A DNA stretch of 64,000 nt from Acidobacteriota bacterium. GTDB lineage: Bacteria > Acidobacteriota > Blastocatellia > Pyrinomonadales > Pyrinomonadaceae. Below are positions 1 through 9,746 of this stretch, one piece after another. Within the stretch, counting starts at the first letter, position 1. Each line of letters begins with the position of its first letter. The position numbers and the translations under genes are program-made. The notes under the pieces were generated by a model that did no database searches, had not been told where the DNA came from, and saw nothing but the letters and a program-made list of their open reading frames with translations. The stretch spans positions 496,001-560,000 of the forward strand of contig QQUY01000002.1 in the NCBI GenBank assembly GCA_003385635.1, in the 5' to 3' direction.

Positions 1-1215
1 TGAATGATCCATCTTGTCTTCATTCATTCCGTCCATCTTCATGCCGTCCATATTCATTCCCTTCATTTTCGACATATCCATTCCCATATCCTTCATCGTG
101 CGTTTGGGAATAGAACGTCTTGCGGGAATCGGTGCTGCCATTCCCTGACGGGGGGCGAGTGTTCCGCGTGCAAAACCACTTCTGTCTAGTGTTTCGGCAA
201 AAACCGTGTAAGCCTTATCGCCTTCGGGTTCGACTATCACATCGTAGGTTTCAGCCACGGAGATACGGAATTCTTCGACCGGAACGGGCTGAACATTCTG
301 ACCGTCAACGGCTACGACATTCATTTTGAGTCCCGGAATGCGGACATCAAAGATGGTCATCGCCGCCGCGTTGATAAACCGCAGACGCACCTTTTCGCCC
401 GGATTGAACACGCCCGACCAGTTTGCAGCCGGCGAAAAACCGTTCATCAGATATGTATAGGTAACTCCGGTAACATCAGCAAAATCGGTCTGATCCATCC
501 GCATCCTCTCCCACATCAGGCGTTCGGAAAGTGCCTTTGAAAAGCCGACCTTTTTCGCTTCCTTCATCAGCGTTTTGACCGTCGGTTTTTGGTAGTTGTA
601 ATAACTAGCCATCTTCTTCAGTTTTGACATCACTTTCATCGGGTCTTCAAAAGTCCAGTCCGACAGAACGACCACGTAATCACGGTCATATTCGAATGGA
701 TCGGGTTCGAGCGGATCAATAATAAGCGGACCGTAAAGTCCCAATTGCTCCTGCATTCCCGTGTGGCTGTGATACCAGTAAGTCCCGCTTTGCTTGACTG
801 GAAATTGATACTTAAAAGTCTCTCCCGGTTTGATTCCCGCAAAACTCACGCCCGGAACGCCATCCATCTGAAACGGCAGAAGTATTCCGTGCCAGTGAAT
901 CGAAGTATCTTCATTCATCGTGTTAGTCACATTTAGCGTGATGTCGTCGCCTTCTTTGAGACGGATCAGGGGAGCCGGCAAACTTCCGTTTACCGTTACC
1001 GCTTTTCCCGTTTCTTCGTCGATTCGGAAAGGTGTTTTCCCGATGCTCAGGTCTATCACCGAACCACTCAATTCTTCCGCCACCGGATTTGCCGCAGTAT
1101 TAACTCCCGCAAAAACATAATCCGGCATGAGTTTTCCCAGAGCGAGCGCTATTCCTGCCCCTCCGGCCACTCGCAAAAAAGATCTCCGATCGAATCTACT
1201 TGATTTGAATTGCAT
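1..1215 (-). CDS. copA: CopA-type multicopper oxidase, copper resistance (TAT signal; C-terminus cut by window start)
   Basis: Manual minus-strand translation from ATG at 1215: MQFKSSRFDRRSFLRVAGG (twin-arginine), NEDTSIHWHGILLP, GTYWYHSHTGMQ cupredoxin copper motifs, Met-rich tail MKDMGMDMSKMKGMNMDGMKMDGMNEDKMDHS. Absent from the ORF track because it is open at the edge. Confidence 0.9.
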   Translation of the reverse strand, partial: MQFKSSRFDRRSFLRVAGGAGIALALGKLMPDYVFAGVNTAANPVAEELSGSVIDLSIGKTPFRIDEETGKAVTVNGSLPAPLIRLKEGDDITLNVTNTMNEDTSIHWHGILLPFQMDGVPGVSFAGIKPGETFKYQFPVKQSGTYWYHSHTGMQEQLGLYGPLIIDPLEPDPFEYDRDYVVVLSDWTFEDPMKVMSKLKKMASYYNYQKPTVKTLMKEAKKVGFSKALSERLMWERMRMDQTDFADVTGVTYTYLMNGFSPAANWSGVFNPGEKVRLRFINAAAMTIFDVRIPGLKMNVVAVDGQNVQPVPVEEFRISVAETYDVIVEPEGDKAYTVFAETLDRSGFARGTLAPRQGMAAPIPARRSIPKRTMKDMGMDMSKMKGMNMDGMKMDGMNEDKMDHS

Positions 1216-1477
1216 AAAATTTTTACAGCTTATAGTAAGAACTTATTTAGTCTTCTTTGGGAATTTTAGACCTCGAAAATAAACGAGCGATTAAGTGACA
1301 CTTAGTTTTATCCCGCAACCGCCGCTCCGATCACAGACAAAAATAACGGACCGCAGAATAATGCTGCTGCGGCCCGCGCCTGCTTAGAAGATTTGGCTGA
1401 TCCTTCGATTCTCTCTAAGAATTCCGATCTTTTGCCCAACCATTTCTAAAGGTAGTGAAGGAAAGATAAACGTAAGA

Positions 1478-2929
1478 TTAAAGAAGGTCTGGCTTGGTTT
1501 TCGCAGGTAAATTGACTGTAAAAACCGATCCTCGGGAATCCGATTGGGTAAGCTCCAAGTGCCCATCATGCCGTTCAGCAATCCACTTGGCGATAGACAG
1601 TCCAAGACCTGCGCCGCTTCCAAACAGGGACCTGCTCTCATTCGAGCGGGATTTGTCTACGCGATAAAATCTTTCGAATATATGAGGTTGGTTTATGACT
1701 GGAATGCCCGGGCCGTCATCAGAGACTTCAATCCTGTAGATGCCTTCTTCTTTGAATCCGCGAATCGCGACCTGAGATCCTGCATGTTTGATTGCATTGT
1801 CGATAAGATTCGTGAAGAGCCTCCTTAACAAATGCTCGTCTCCTTCAATAGGCATATCCTCTTCAACGTCCATCTCAACAGATACATTTTGTCTTAAGCC
1901 CAGGGTTCGAAAAGCCCTTACCGTTTCCGATATCACGTCATCTAGAAAGATTGAGGACTTTTGAATCTTCTTTGCACCAGCGTCAGCCCTGGCCAAGGTG
2001 AACAAGTCCTCAATAATTCTGGACATGCGTTCGCCTTCTTTCTGCATAATCTCAATCGTTTCAAGATACTCAGACGCCTCTCGGTCTTTCTTCGTAAGAC
2101 TTACCTCAGCCTCGCCGCGGACAATCGAAACCGGTGTGCGAAGTTCATGAGACGCATCTGCCATAAACCGTTTTTGTTGTTCGAACGATCTGTTCAAGCG
2201 CGCGAGCAGATCGTTGAACGTCTTCGCCATCCGTCCGAGCTCGTCTTCTTCGTTCTCTATAGGGAGTCGTTCGTACAAATTGGTTGCGTTAATATGTGCC
2301 GCTTTGTCGCTCATTTCAGCAATCGGCAAGAATGTTCTTCGAGCGAGAAAATATCCTCCAACGCTCGTAAGGAACAAGGCAACAGGAACGATCAGTAGAA
2401 GCCCATTGCGTATTCGGGCCAAAAATGCCTTTTGTTCATCAAGCGGATGGATAACGATCAACGAGAAATCGCTGTTCCCGATTCGAAAGGGATGGTAGTG
2501 GACCCGGTACAGTTCACTGTCGCTCGAGAATCCATCTAAGTTGGCTTCGCGTCTCGCGGTAAACCTATCCAGCCACTTATGCGCCGTATCCACGGAGATA
2601 TTGGGCTCCAACGCAAGGGTCTTGGTTTGCCATCGCAATTCCTTGGTCTTGGAAAAAACGAATACCTTATAGTTTTTAAAGCTTACGTCCTCAGCCGTGT
2701 GCTCAAGCGCTTCCTCAGCGGTCATTTTTTCTTGTACGTCTTCAAAGTGTCGTCGAGCTGTTATCTCGAATGATGTACCAACCTCTGATAGTGTCTTGTC
2801 AGTTAAGTCATAGAAGGAGAGTGAAAAGACCGTATACGCGAGAAAGCCAAGAACGGCAAGAATAAAAGCCAGCACCCCTACATAAAGAAAGGTTAATCTC
2901 CATCTGGCCGATCTAAGTATTTTCATCAC
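1478..2929 (-). CDS. Sensor histidine kinase (heavy-metal type, CusS/CopS-like)
   Basis: Two TM segments, HAMP, MADASHELRTPVSIVRGEAEV H-box, DNAIKHA N-box, DDGPGIP and GLGLSIAKWIAERH motifs; next to response regulator and copA. Confidence 0.92.
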   Translation of the reverse strand: MMKILRSARWRLTFLYVGVLAFILAVLGFLAYTVFSLSFYDLTDKTLSEVGTSFEITARRHFEDVQEKMTAEEALEHTAEDVSFKNYKVFVFSKTKELRWQTKTLALEPNISVDTAHKWLDRFTARREANLDGFSSDSELYRVHYHPFRIGNSDFSLIVIHPLDEQKAFLARIRNGLLLIVPVALFLTSVGGYFLARRTFLPIAEMSDKAAHINATNLYERLPIENEEDELGRMAKTFNDLLARLNRSFEQQKRFMADASHELRTPVSIVRGEAEVSLTKKDREASEYLETIEIMQKEGERMSRIIEDLFTLARADAGAKKIQKSSIFLDDVISETVRAFRTLGLRQNVSVEMDVEEDMPIEGDEHLLRRLFTNLIDNAIKHAGSQVAIRGFKEEGIYRIEVSDDGPGIPVINQPHIFERFYRVDKSRSNESRSLFGSGAGLGLSIAKWIAERHDGHLELTQSDSRGSVFTVNLPAKTKPDLL

Positions 2930-3605
2930 GCTTCAAATCTTCGAGAATGTAACCGGCACCACGCCGGGTATGCAATATCGTTACATCGGAATCCTGATCC
3001 ATTTTCTTTCGCAGACGATTCACGATTACTTCAATGGAGTTGGAAAATGGATCGTATTCCTCATTCCAACAATGTTCCGAAATTTCTTCCCTGCCAATAA
3101 CTCGATTCGCGTTTCGTGCTAAGTACTCGAGCACAGTAAACTCTTTGGCCGTGAGTGGAATCTCTTTGCCCGCTCGCCAAAGCCTCTGTGAGTTTGAGTC
3201 GATCTCTAGATCACTAACATTAAATCGAGATCCCACGAACTCTTTTTCCCTTCGCCGCAAAAGAGCATGAACTCTAGCTAAGAGCTCACCGTAGGCAAAC
3301 GGTTTTGTTAGGTAGTCATCCGCTCCCGATTCCAAACCTTCTATGCGGTCTTCCACCTCATCACGGGCCGTCAGCATAAGGATCGGTGTTTGAACATCTT
3401 GTTCTCGCAACTCTTTACATACTTCGAATCCATTCTTAAAAGGTATTACTACGTCAAGTATGATGAGATCATAGGTGTTAATCGAAGCTTGGTACAGAGC
3501 GGCCTCTCCATCTGCGGCTACATCAACAGCAAAGGCAGATTCAATCAGCCCTTTCTCAATGAAACTGCTGATCCCCACATCATCTTCAACCAGTAAAATC
3601 TTCAC
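2913..3605 (-). CDS. OmpR/PhoB-family response regulator (CusR/CopR-like)
   Basis: MKILLVEDDVGISSFIEKGL receiver with DLIILDVVIP and LTKPF; C-terminal winged helix; overlaps the HK start by 17 nt. Confidence 0.95.
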   Translation of the reverse strand: MKILLVEDDVGISSFIEKGLIESAFAVDVAADGEAALYQASINTYDLIILDVVIPFKNGFEVCKELREQDVQTPILMLTARDEVEDRIEGLESGADDYLTKPFAYGELLARVHALLRRREKEFVGSRFNVSDLEIDSNSQRLWRAGKEIPLTAKEFTVLEYLARNANRVIGREEISEHCWNEEYDPFSNSIEVIVNRLRKKMDQDSDVTILHTRRGAGYILEDLKRDENT

Positions 3606-3671
3606 GCTTAACCTCGGGTCTTAAAATACTTGACTTGCGATCGCCATAAATTCAACATTCTCTACTTCTTA

Positions 3672-4625
3672 TTACGCTTTATACATTTCCGCATCCGAAC
3701 CTGTGTCTATATGTTCTTCCTCGATCTGAATCGTCGAAAAGAAAAAGCCGTACTTGTCCTTTAATAGTTTAGTCGCTTTGTCCAGAACGGCCTGAGACAT
3801 TTCTCTACGATCAATTTGAACATGAGCCGAGAAAATGTTTTTTTCTGAGGTCAAAACCCAGGCATGTGGATGCCGAACATCTACCACCCCATCAATCCCG
3901 GCAAGATCCTTTCTTATCTCGTTTACATCCAGATCTTTCGGAACTGCCTGCATTAGAATATTGATCGCGTCTTTGATAATGCCATACGAGGCGTAAACCA
4001 AAACAACACCGAAAGCCATTCCGAGTATCGGATCTATTCTGGTCCATCCCGTAAAATAGATTACAAGCGCTGCTACGATTATGAGGACACTCCCAACAAA
4101 AGTCTGCATCACATGCCAAAACGCTCCCTGCATGTTTAAGTTGCCCTTCTGGCGTTTATATATCAAGCCAAACGCGATGAACTCTGTTACCAATCCACCT
4201 CCCGCAGCCAACATCATGATGCCTGCAGGTAAATCTAAATCTTCAAACAGCCTCATATATCCCATGTATAGAACATAGAAAGCCATCAACAGCAGAAACA
4301 GTCCGTTCAACAATGCACCGACAATTTCCGCACGCTTGTAACCAAACGTCGCGTGTTTGTCCGCAGCTCTCGCTGAAATCCTATTTGCGATGACCGCGAT
4401 CAAGATTCCCCCAACTGCCGAAAATGTGTGAAAAGCATCTGAAATCACTGCGACAGATCCCGAATAGAATCCAAGAGCCAATTCAATTACGAAATACACT
4501 CCTGTTAACCAGCCGGTGATCTTCAACACCCTGGCGTTGGCTTCTAGGCCATGAAAACTTCCTTGGTGCTCACCGGCCTGAGTTGGCATTGCACGATTCT
4601 TTGAATGCGTTTGTCTATCCTTCAT
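3672..4625 (-). CDS. Cation diffusion facilitator (CDF) heavy-metal efflux transporter
   Basis: SGSVAVISDAFHTFSAVGG and KHATFGYKRAEIVGALLN; C-terminal CDF domain; multiple TM. Confidence 0.92.
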   Translation of the reverse strand: MKDRQTHSKNRAMPTQAGEHQGSFHGLEANARVLKITGWLTGVYFVIELALGFYSGSVAVISDAFHTFSAVGGILIAVIANRISARAADKHATFGYKRAEIVGALLNGLFLLLMAFYVLYMGYMRLFEDLDLPAGIMMLAAGGGLVTEFIAFGLIYKRQKGNLNMQGAFWHVMQTFVGSVLIIVAALVIYFTGWTRIDPILGMAFGVVLVYASYGIIKDAINILMQAVPKDLDVNEIRKDLAGIDGVVDVRHPHAWVLTSEKNIFSAHVQIDRREMSQAVLDKATKLLKDKYGFFFSTIQIEEEHIDTGSDAEMYKA

Positions 4626-4818
4626 CGATCCTGCGGTGCGCTTTTCCTTCTTATGGATTTCTGGAGTCAGATTTCTGCATTAGGCAACACAAAAGATAAA
4701 CGGAGTATTAAACCGCCAAGGAATATGGAGAAAGTGCCTTAAATTCGACCTGCGTTTAATCGAGGGTTTAACTTTGTCCATATAGATTAACTAGTCGAAA
4801 GTGAACTGAGGTCTTTCG

Positions 4819-5274
4819 ATGACGAATGTAGACGCGCAAGTTAGGGCTTTAAAAAGGCCTGTCATATTGGGAATCGTATTCTCCATGACTGCGGAACTCG
4901 TGATCTTTATACTGTGGGGCCTGATTCTCTTTCCGGCCGGAAATATCTTTTATAAATTCCTGTGGGCAGTTGTATTTTGTGGCACAGGAATGGGCGCGAC
5001 GATTGGAGCAATGATTCAGCTATTTGTAATCGGCAACCTCAATGGATTGAAAGCAATAGTCGCCTGTACGCTACTCAGTGTGGTCGTACTAGGCATTGCG
5101 TGTAACTTGCTCTGCCTAAATCTGGATTCGCATTTTCACTATTTTGGAGGAATCGAGGATCCGTATTTCTTCATAGGTGGCGGTATAGTCTTGGCAGCTT
5201 TAAGCGGCGCACTTGCAGGATGGTTGATGTTCACCGCAAAAGGTATGAAGGTGTTGGACCGTGTAGGGATTTGA
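4819..5274 (+). CDS. Hypothetical membrane protein (about 4 TM)
   Basis: 151-aa hydrophobic ORF upstream of same-strand accessory genes. Confidence 0.65.
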   Translation: MTNVDAQVRALKRPVILGIVFSMTAELVIFILWGLILFPAGNIFYKFLWAVVFCGTGMGATIGAMIQLFVIGNLNGLKAIVACTLLSVVVLGIACNLLCLNLDSHFHYFGGIEDPYFFIGGGIVLAALSGALAGWLMFTAKGMKVLDRVGI

Positions 5275-5329
5275 ACAAACCGTTTCACCCAGAAGAAGTC
5301 AATCTAAATTAAGCCAAGGAGAACTAAGA

Positions 5330-5821
5330 ATGCTAAGAAAGTCAGTTTTCGCATCATTATTGAGCATTGGTCTCGTGATCGCTGCTTCACTGGTAGTCGT
5401 CTCGAAATCGGCGACACCAACCCCAGATAGCGACAAGGATGCGGTTTTAAAGGTCCTGATGCTGGAGGCGGAGTCAATCGAAAAAAACGATATCGACTCA
5501 CTTAACAAAATCTGGTCACCAGACGATTCGGTGTTGATTTTTGAGAACGGGGGTATAGACAAAGGTTGGAAGAATTACCGTGACCATCACCTTGCGCCGG
5601 AATTGCGAGCGTTTAAAAACACAAAGTTCTCAATCTCTGACGCAGTTGTAAGTGTTGATCACGATACTGCTTGGGCAACTTACAGGTATTCACTGGACGC
5701 GGATTACAAAGAGAGAAAGATCGAGAGCAAGGGCCTGGGCACGATGGTATTTGAAAAGACGAACGGAAAGTGGCTGATTGTACATTCTCATACCAGCAGG
5801 TCGAGGAAACCTGCGAGTTAG
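5330..5821 (+). CDS. SnoaL/DUF4440-like (NTF2 fold) exported protein
   Basis: Signal peptide plus EAESIEKNDIDSLNKIWSPDD...NGKWLIVHSHTSRSRKP, typical ketosteroid-isomerase-like tail; RBS aaggagaac. Confidence 0.8.
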   Translation: MLRKSVFASLLSIGLVIAASLVVVSKSATPTPDSDKDAVLKVLMLEAESIEKNDIDSLNKIWSPDDSVLIFENGGIDKGWKNYRDHHLAPELRAFKNTKFSISDAVVSVDHDTAWATYRYSLDADYKERKIESKGLGTMVFEKTNGKWLIVHSHTSRSRKPAS

Positions 5822-5829
5822 GCATCACT

Positions 5830-6480
5830 ATGGCCCGAGACAATTATGTTCCGGCACTCAGGTTTGATTGGCTTACGCCGATATACGATCCCGTAGTCCG
5901 CATAACAACTCGTGAAAAGGAATTCAAAAGAGATCTGATAGAAAACGCAGGCTTGGGTCAGCATGACACCGTACTTGATCTTGGTTGCGGTTCAGGGACG
6001 TTGATATTGATGCTTGGAAGGATGCGGTCAGGTTCGATCGTACATGGCATCGATGGCGATCAGAGAATTCTTGGGCGTGCGAACGAAAAAGTACTCAGTG
6101 CTGATAGCAGGGCAAGTTTGGTTCAGGGGATGTCTTTTCAATTGCCCTACGGAGAGGAATCGTTTGATCACGTGTTTTCAAGCCTGTTCTTTCATCATCT
6201 AACTACTGCAGACAAGGTTCTAACGTTAAATGAAGTCAGGCGCGTTTTGAAACCGGACGGAGCCTTTCATGTCGCAGATTGGGGGAGCCCCGACAACTTT
6301 GCAACGAAAATAGGTTCGTATTTTGTGGTGGCGCTCGATGGATTTGAAAAGACACGTGACAACTTCAGCGGCAGGCTCCCCGAACTGATTACAGACGCTG
6401 GATTTGCCGGTGTCGAAGAAACGAGTTCCGTTAATACCGCGTTTGGAACGATCCGGATTCTGAGATCAAAAGCAAAATGA
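5830..6480 (+). CDS. Class I SAM-dependent methyltransferase
   Basis: VLDLGCGSGTLILMLGR motif I and EVRRVLKPDGAFHVADWG; ATG at 5830 chosen over ORF-track start 5770. Confidence 0.9.
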   Translation: MARDNYVPALRFDWLTPIYDPVVRITTREKEFKRDLIENAGLGQHDTVLDLGCGSGTLILMLGRMRSGSIVHGIDGDQRILGRANEKVLSADSRASLVQGMSFQLPYGEESFDHVFSSLFFHHLTTADKVLTLNEVRRVLKPDGAFHVADWGSPDNFATKIGSYFVVALDGFEKTRDNFSGRLPELITDAGFAGVEETSSVNTAFGTIRILRSKAK

Positions 6481-6902
6481 CAGCTGATTTCAAACCGAAA
6501 ACCTTCTTGACACTATTCGGAGTTGGCTTCCTGCTCAATCTTGTCTGGGAATTGCTTCAGATGCCCCTATACACGAACCTGTCGGAATTCGGGTATTTGC
6601 TCGGGATCACGTTTTGTTCACTTGCCTCGATCATAGATGCAGTGACGATCCTCATTATTTTTGTCGTTTTGGAAGTTACCTTTGGGGTCAGCAACCTCCT
6701 CTATTACCTCGGAGCAGCTCTATTGGGTGCCGCGATTGCTGTCTTTTTCGAGTTGTTTGCACTCGAAACGGGTCTCTGGTCTTACGAGCAGAGTATGCCC
6801 GCTGTGCCCGAGTTGGACATAGCTGTTCTACCGATTGTCCAACTTACTATTCTGGTTCCATTGAGTATCTTTTTGGCGAACAAAGTAAGAGACAGGAGCT
6901 AA
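6477..6902 (+). CDS. Hypothetical membrane protein
   Basis: ATGA overlap with upstream methyltransferase; about 4 TM. Confidence 0.72.
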   Translation: MTADFKPKTFLTLFGVGFLLNLVWELLQMPLYTNLSEFGYLLGITFCSLASIIDAVTILIIFVVLEVTFGVSNLLYYLGAALLGAAIAVFFELFALETGLWSYEQSMPAVPELDIAVLPIVQLTILVPLSIFLANKVRDRS

Positions 6903-6903
6903 A

Positions 6904-7323
6904 ATGCTGACCACAAGTGTTCTAGCAAAAGAAGCGGATGTGCCAGTCTATACCGTGCGGCATTATACCCGCATCGGGCTTATCACCCCACTTCGTCGAC
7001 ACACCAACGGGTATAAAGTTTTTAAGGATTCGGATATCTCAACAATAAGGTTCATCAGGAATGCGCGAAGCCTGGGATTTACGCTGAAGGAGATTGGACA
7101 CATTCTGGATATGGCCAAATTAGGGCTTACCCCTTGTCCAACTGTCCGCGAGATCGTTCTGAGGCGAATTACCGAAAATCGGGCAAAGATCGAGACACTG
7201 CGGCGGCTTCAGGAGAAAATGGAAGAGGCGAAATCAGCATGGACGAAGATGCCTGATTCCGTACCGAACGGCGATTCCGTTTGCCATCTGATTGAAGCCT
7301 TCGATGACAAGAATAGGTACTGA
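6904..7323 (+). CDS. MerR-family transcriptional regulator (metal-responsive type)
   Basis: AKEADVPVYTVRHYTRIGLITPLRRHTNGYKVF HTH; Cys in GLTPCPTVREIV and DSVCHLIE. Confidence 0.93.
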   Translation: MLTTSVLAKEADVPVYTVRHYTRIGLITPLRRHTNGYKVFKDSDISTIRFIRNARSLGFTLKEIGHILDMAKLGLTPCPTVREIVLRRITENRAKIETLRRLQEKMEEAKSAWTKMPDSVPNGDSVCHLIEAFDDKNRY

Positions 7324-7361
7324 CCGGTTATACGGTGCGAGTTTTCGAAGTATCTAATCCT

Positions 7362-8060
7362 ATGACCGAGAAGACCAATACAAAGATTGTGAATTTTTGG
7401 ATACGAACAATCTATAAGTTGATAATAAACCGAACGGCGAAGAAAGTTTTAACCGGCAGGCTTCGTTCGATCGACGACGCTGAAGTCGGGCGGTTTACTA
7501 AAGAAGATTCGAAACTAATACTTAGGGACACATGGGGCCGCTACGACGAAATATCAGGATCAGTTCCGAATGAGGTTAATCTCGGTGGTCGCATAAACAT
7601 TCTCCTAGCCTGTCTCACACTGTGTACATTCCGGAGCCTTGTAGATCAAGGTATTGAACGATCATATGCAGTCGCACTGGTTGCGGATATCACTTGGAAT
7701 GCCTACCGCAAGTGGGGGAAGATAGCCATTTTGATTGGCCGTAGCCTGACGAGAGATAAAACCAGGCAGCTACAGATCGCAGTCGGAAGCTTTCTTAAGT
7801 TTCCGTTCTCGCCTCCCACATATCAGATCGAAAGCCTTCCGAATAGTGAAGGAATCGACCTAAGGGTTACCCGTTGTCCCATAGAGGAGTATTTTGACAA
7901 AAATGACGCTACGGATCTGTGTAGAGAATCCTGGTGTAATCTCGATTTTGCACTCGCTGAGATGTGGGGTGCGATCCTCGAAAGGGATAGAACTCTGGCT
8001 CTCGGATTCAAGTTCTGTGACTTTAAGTTCAAAACCAAGTCGAAGTATTCGGATAACTAA
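7362..8060 (+). CDS. L-2-amino-thiazoline-4-carboxylic acid hydrolase-like family protein
   Basis: C-terminal VTRCPIEEYFDKNDATDLCRESWCNLDFALAEMWGAILERDRTLALGFKFCDFKF resembles the ATC-hydrolase family pattern (CP..EYF...LC...WC..D...); internal ATG at 7362 or GTG at 7335. Confidence 0.72.
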   Translation: MTEKTNTKIVNFWIRTIYKLIINRTAKKVLTGRLRSIDDAEVGRFTKEDSKLILRDTWGRYDEISGSVPNEVNLGGRINILLACLTLCTFRSLVDQGIERSYAVALVADITWNAYRKWGKIAILIGRSLTRDKTRQLQIAVGSFLKFPFSPPTYQIESLPNSEGIDLRVTRCPIEEYFDKNDATDLCRESWCNLDFALAEMWGAILERDRTLALGFKFCDFKFKTKSKYSDN

Positions 8061-8367
8061 TCCATTGTCATAGCTTATTACATCAGCAATTCGCTTTTCG
8101 CTTCTTCTGACTATCAACTCGAAATCCCTCTGAACCTACCTTTAATCTCCGGTTTAAGAAACTAGCCGTAAAGTCTTCACATCACGGTTGGCTTGTGACT
8201 TTGAGCTAAGCAGGACCCCTGAGCGAGTCCGAGTGGTAATGCGCACGCGTTCTGATCGTAATGAATGCTTGACCTGACACCTGCTGACAGGTTGTACGCT
8301 GATCTTCTGCACACCTGACGTCGGCATGTTCCGACGTTCGGTGGCAGCGCATAGGGAGGTTTTTAAC

Positions 8368-8589
8368 ATGCAGAGATTTCAGCATCAGGCACCGATTTTG
8401 ATGTTGATAGGAAGCACATTTCCACTGGCCTTTATTTTTCTCGCTCCAATGTTTGGATTGAACGGAAGGCTTGCTCTTCTCATTGTTATCGTAGCCGTTT
8501 TCGTGTGTCACCTGGTGTTCATGGCTTACATGAAAAAGGCTGGAGGTGATCAGAATCCGCCGAATCTGCACAAGGAGGACCAAAAATGA
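8368..8589 (+). CDS. Small membrane protein
   Basis: RBS gggaggt then ATG; MQRFQHQAPILMLIGSTFPLAFIFLAPMFGLNGRLALLIVIVAVFVCHLVFMAYMKK; overlaps next gene. Confidence 0.6.
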   Translation: MQRFQHQAPILMLIGSTFPLAFIFLAPMFGLNGRLALLIVIVAVFVCHLVFMAYMKKAGGDQNPPNLHKEDQK

Positions 8590-8861
8590 ACCAATCATTG
8601 GATGTAGGAAGATTCGGATTCGCATTTGCGGGAACAGGGCTTTTGCTATACCTGGGCTGTACTTTGGTTTTGGTGCTTGTAGGTAGGGATTCCGCAATCC
8701 TTTTTTTCAACAGCATCCTTCACGGGATTGATGTCTCAACCATCATTCGAATGGAGATGCCCATGTGGGAGGGCATTATCGGAATTGTCGAGACCTACAT
8801 TATCGGGTGGCTAATAGGCGCAAGCGTCGCGTCGATTTATAACCTCAGCCTGAAAATCTAG
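8586..8861 (+). CDS. DUF5676-like small membrane protein (paralogue 1)
   Basis: FAFAGTGLLLYLGCTLVLVL...NSILHGIDVSTIIRMEMPMWEGIIGIVETYIIGWLIGASVASIYNLSLK. Confidence 0.72.
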   Translation: MNQSLDVGRFGFAFAGTGLLLYLGCTLVLVLVGRDSAILFFNSILHGIDVSTIIRMEMPMWEGIIGIVETYIIGWLIGASVASIYNLSLKI

Positions 8862-8892
8862 TGATTCGAGAATCGGCAAGCTAGGAACTGCC

Positions 8893-9741
8893 ATGAATGT
8901 TACGAAAGCAAATGGAGAAATTGTCCCCTTTAACCCTGGTAAGATCCGGGCTTCGTTGAAACGGGTAAACGCCTCCCCGGCGAATATAGAAGAAATTATG
9001 GGTGAGGTAGAGAACGAGATTTTCGATGAGATTTCTACCTCTCATCTCTATCGAATCGTATTTCGAAAGCTAAAGAAGCTCCAACGCGGTGTCGCCGGCA
9101 AATACAACCTAAAGCGTGCCGTAATGTCACTGGGACCATCGGGCTACCCTTTCGAGAAATACGTAGCTGCGCTCTGGGCAGTAGACGGGTTTTCCACAAG
9201 AACTAACTTAATTGTCAAAGGTGCCTGCGTAAGTCACGAAGTCGATGTTGTCGCGCAGAACGGGGGCTTAGTTGAGTATCTGGAGTGTAAACACCATAGC
9301 TCACGAGGCAAAGTCTGCTCCGTCAGGAACGCACTTTACTTCTACGCAAGGTTTCAGGATCTAGAGCGAAGAGCATTGTCAAAACCCGGCCTAGAGGTCG
9401 GTGACTACAGGGGTTGGCTAGTCACAAACAATCGATTCACAAGCGAAGCCCAAACCTATGGCACATGCGTCGGCCTCGGGCTCCTCAGCTGGGATTTTCC
9501 TCCGAAGAACGGCCTGCGCGAAAGAATAGACAAAATGGGGCTGCACCCCATCACTTGTTTGACGTCGGTCTCAAAAAAGAAGCTCGAATTGCTAATGGAC
9601 CGGGGGATAACGCTCTGCATGGATTTGTGTAAGAGGCCTGATGTTCTCTCGGAAATAGGTATCACTGGATCGACGGCGGGCAAAGTGATGCGGGAAGCGT
9701 TCGAAATATGCGGAACAGAGAAAACCGCTTCGAAGAATTGA
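8893..9741 (+). CDS. ATP-cone domain fused to PD-(D/E)XK (Mrr-like) nuclease-like domain
   Basis: N-term MNVTKANGEIVPFNPGKIRASLKRVNAS = ATP-cone; C-term SHEVDVVAQNGGLVEYLECKHHSSRGK = D...ExK-like core. Confidence 0.78.
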   Translation: MNVTKANGEIVPFNPGKIRASLKRVNASPANIEEIMGEVENEIFDEISTSHLYRIVFRKLKKLQRGVAGKYNLKRAVMSLGPSGYPFEKYVAALWAVDGFSTRTNLIVKGACVSHEVDVVAQNGGLVEYLECKHHSSRGKVCSVRNALYFYARFQDLERRALSKPGLEVGDYRGWLVTNNRFTSEAQTYGTCVGLGLLSWDFPPKNGLRERIDKMGLHPITCLTSVSKKKLELLMDRGITLCMDLCKRPDVLSEIGITGSTAGKVMREAFEICGTEKTASKN

Positions 9742-9746
9742 GAAAC

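Noticed and set aside
1961-2398. 145-aa plus-strand ORF
   Set aside because: Antisense to the histidine kinase gene; no recognisable motif.
8206-8697. 163-aa minus-strand ORF in the 8.1-8.7 kb region
   Set aside because: Overlaps two better-supported plus-strand small membrane proteins with RBSs.
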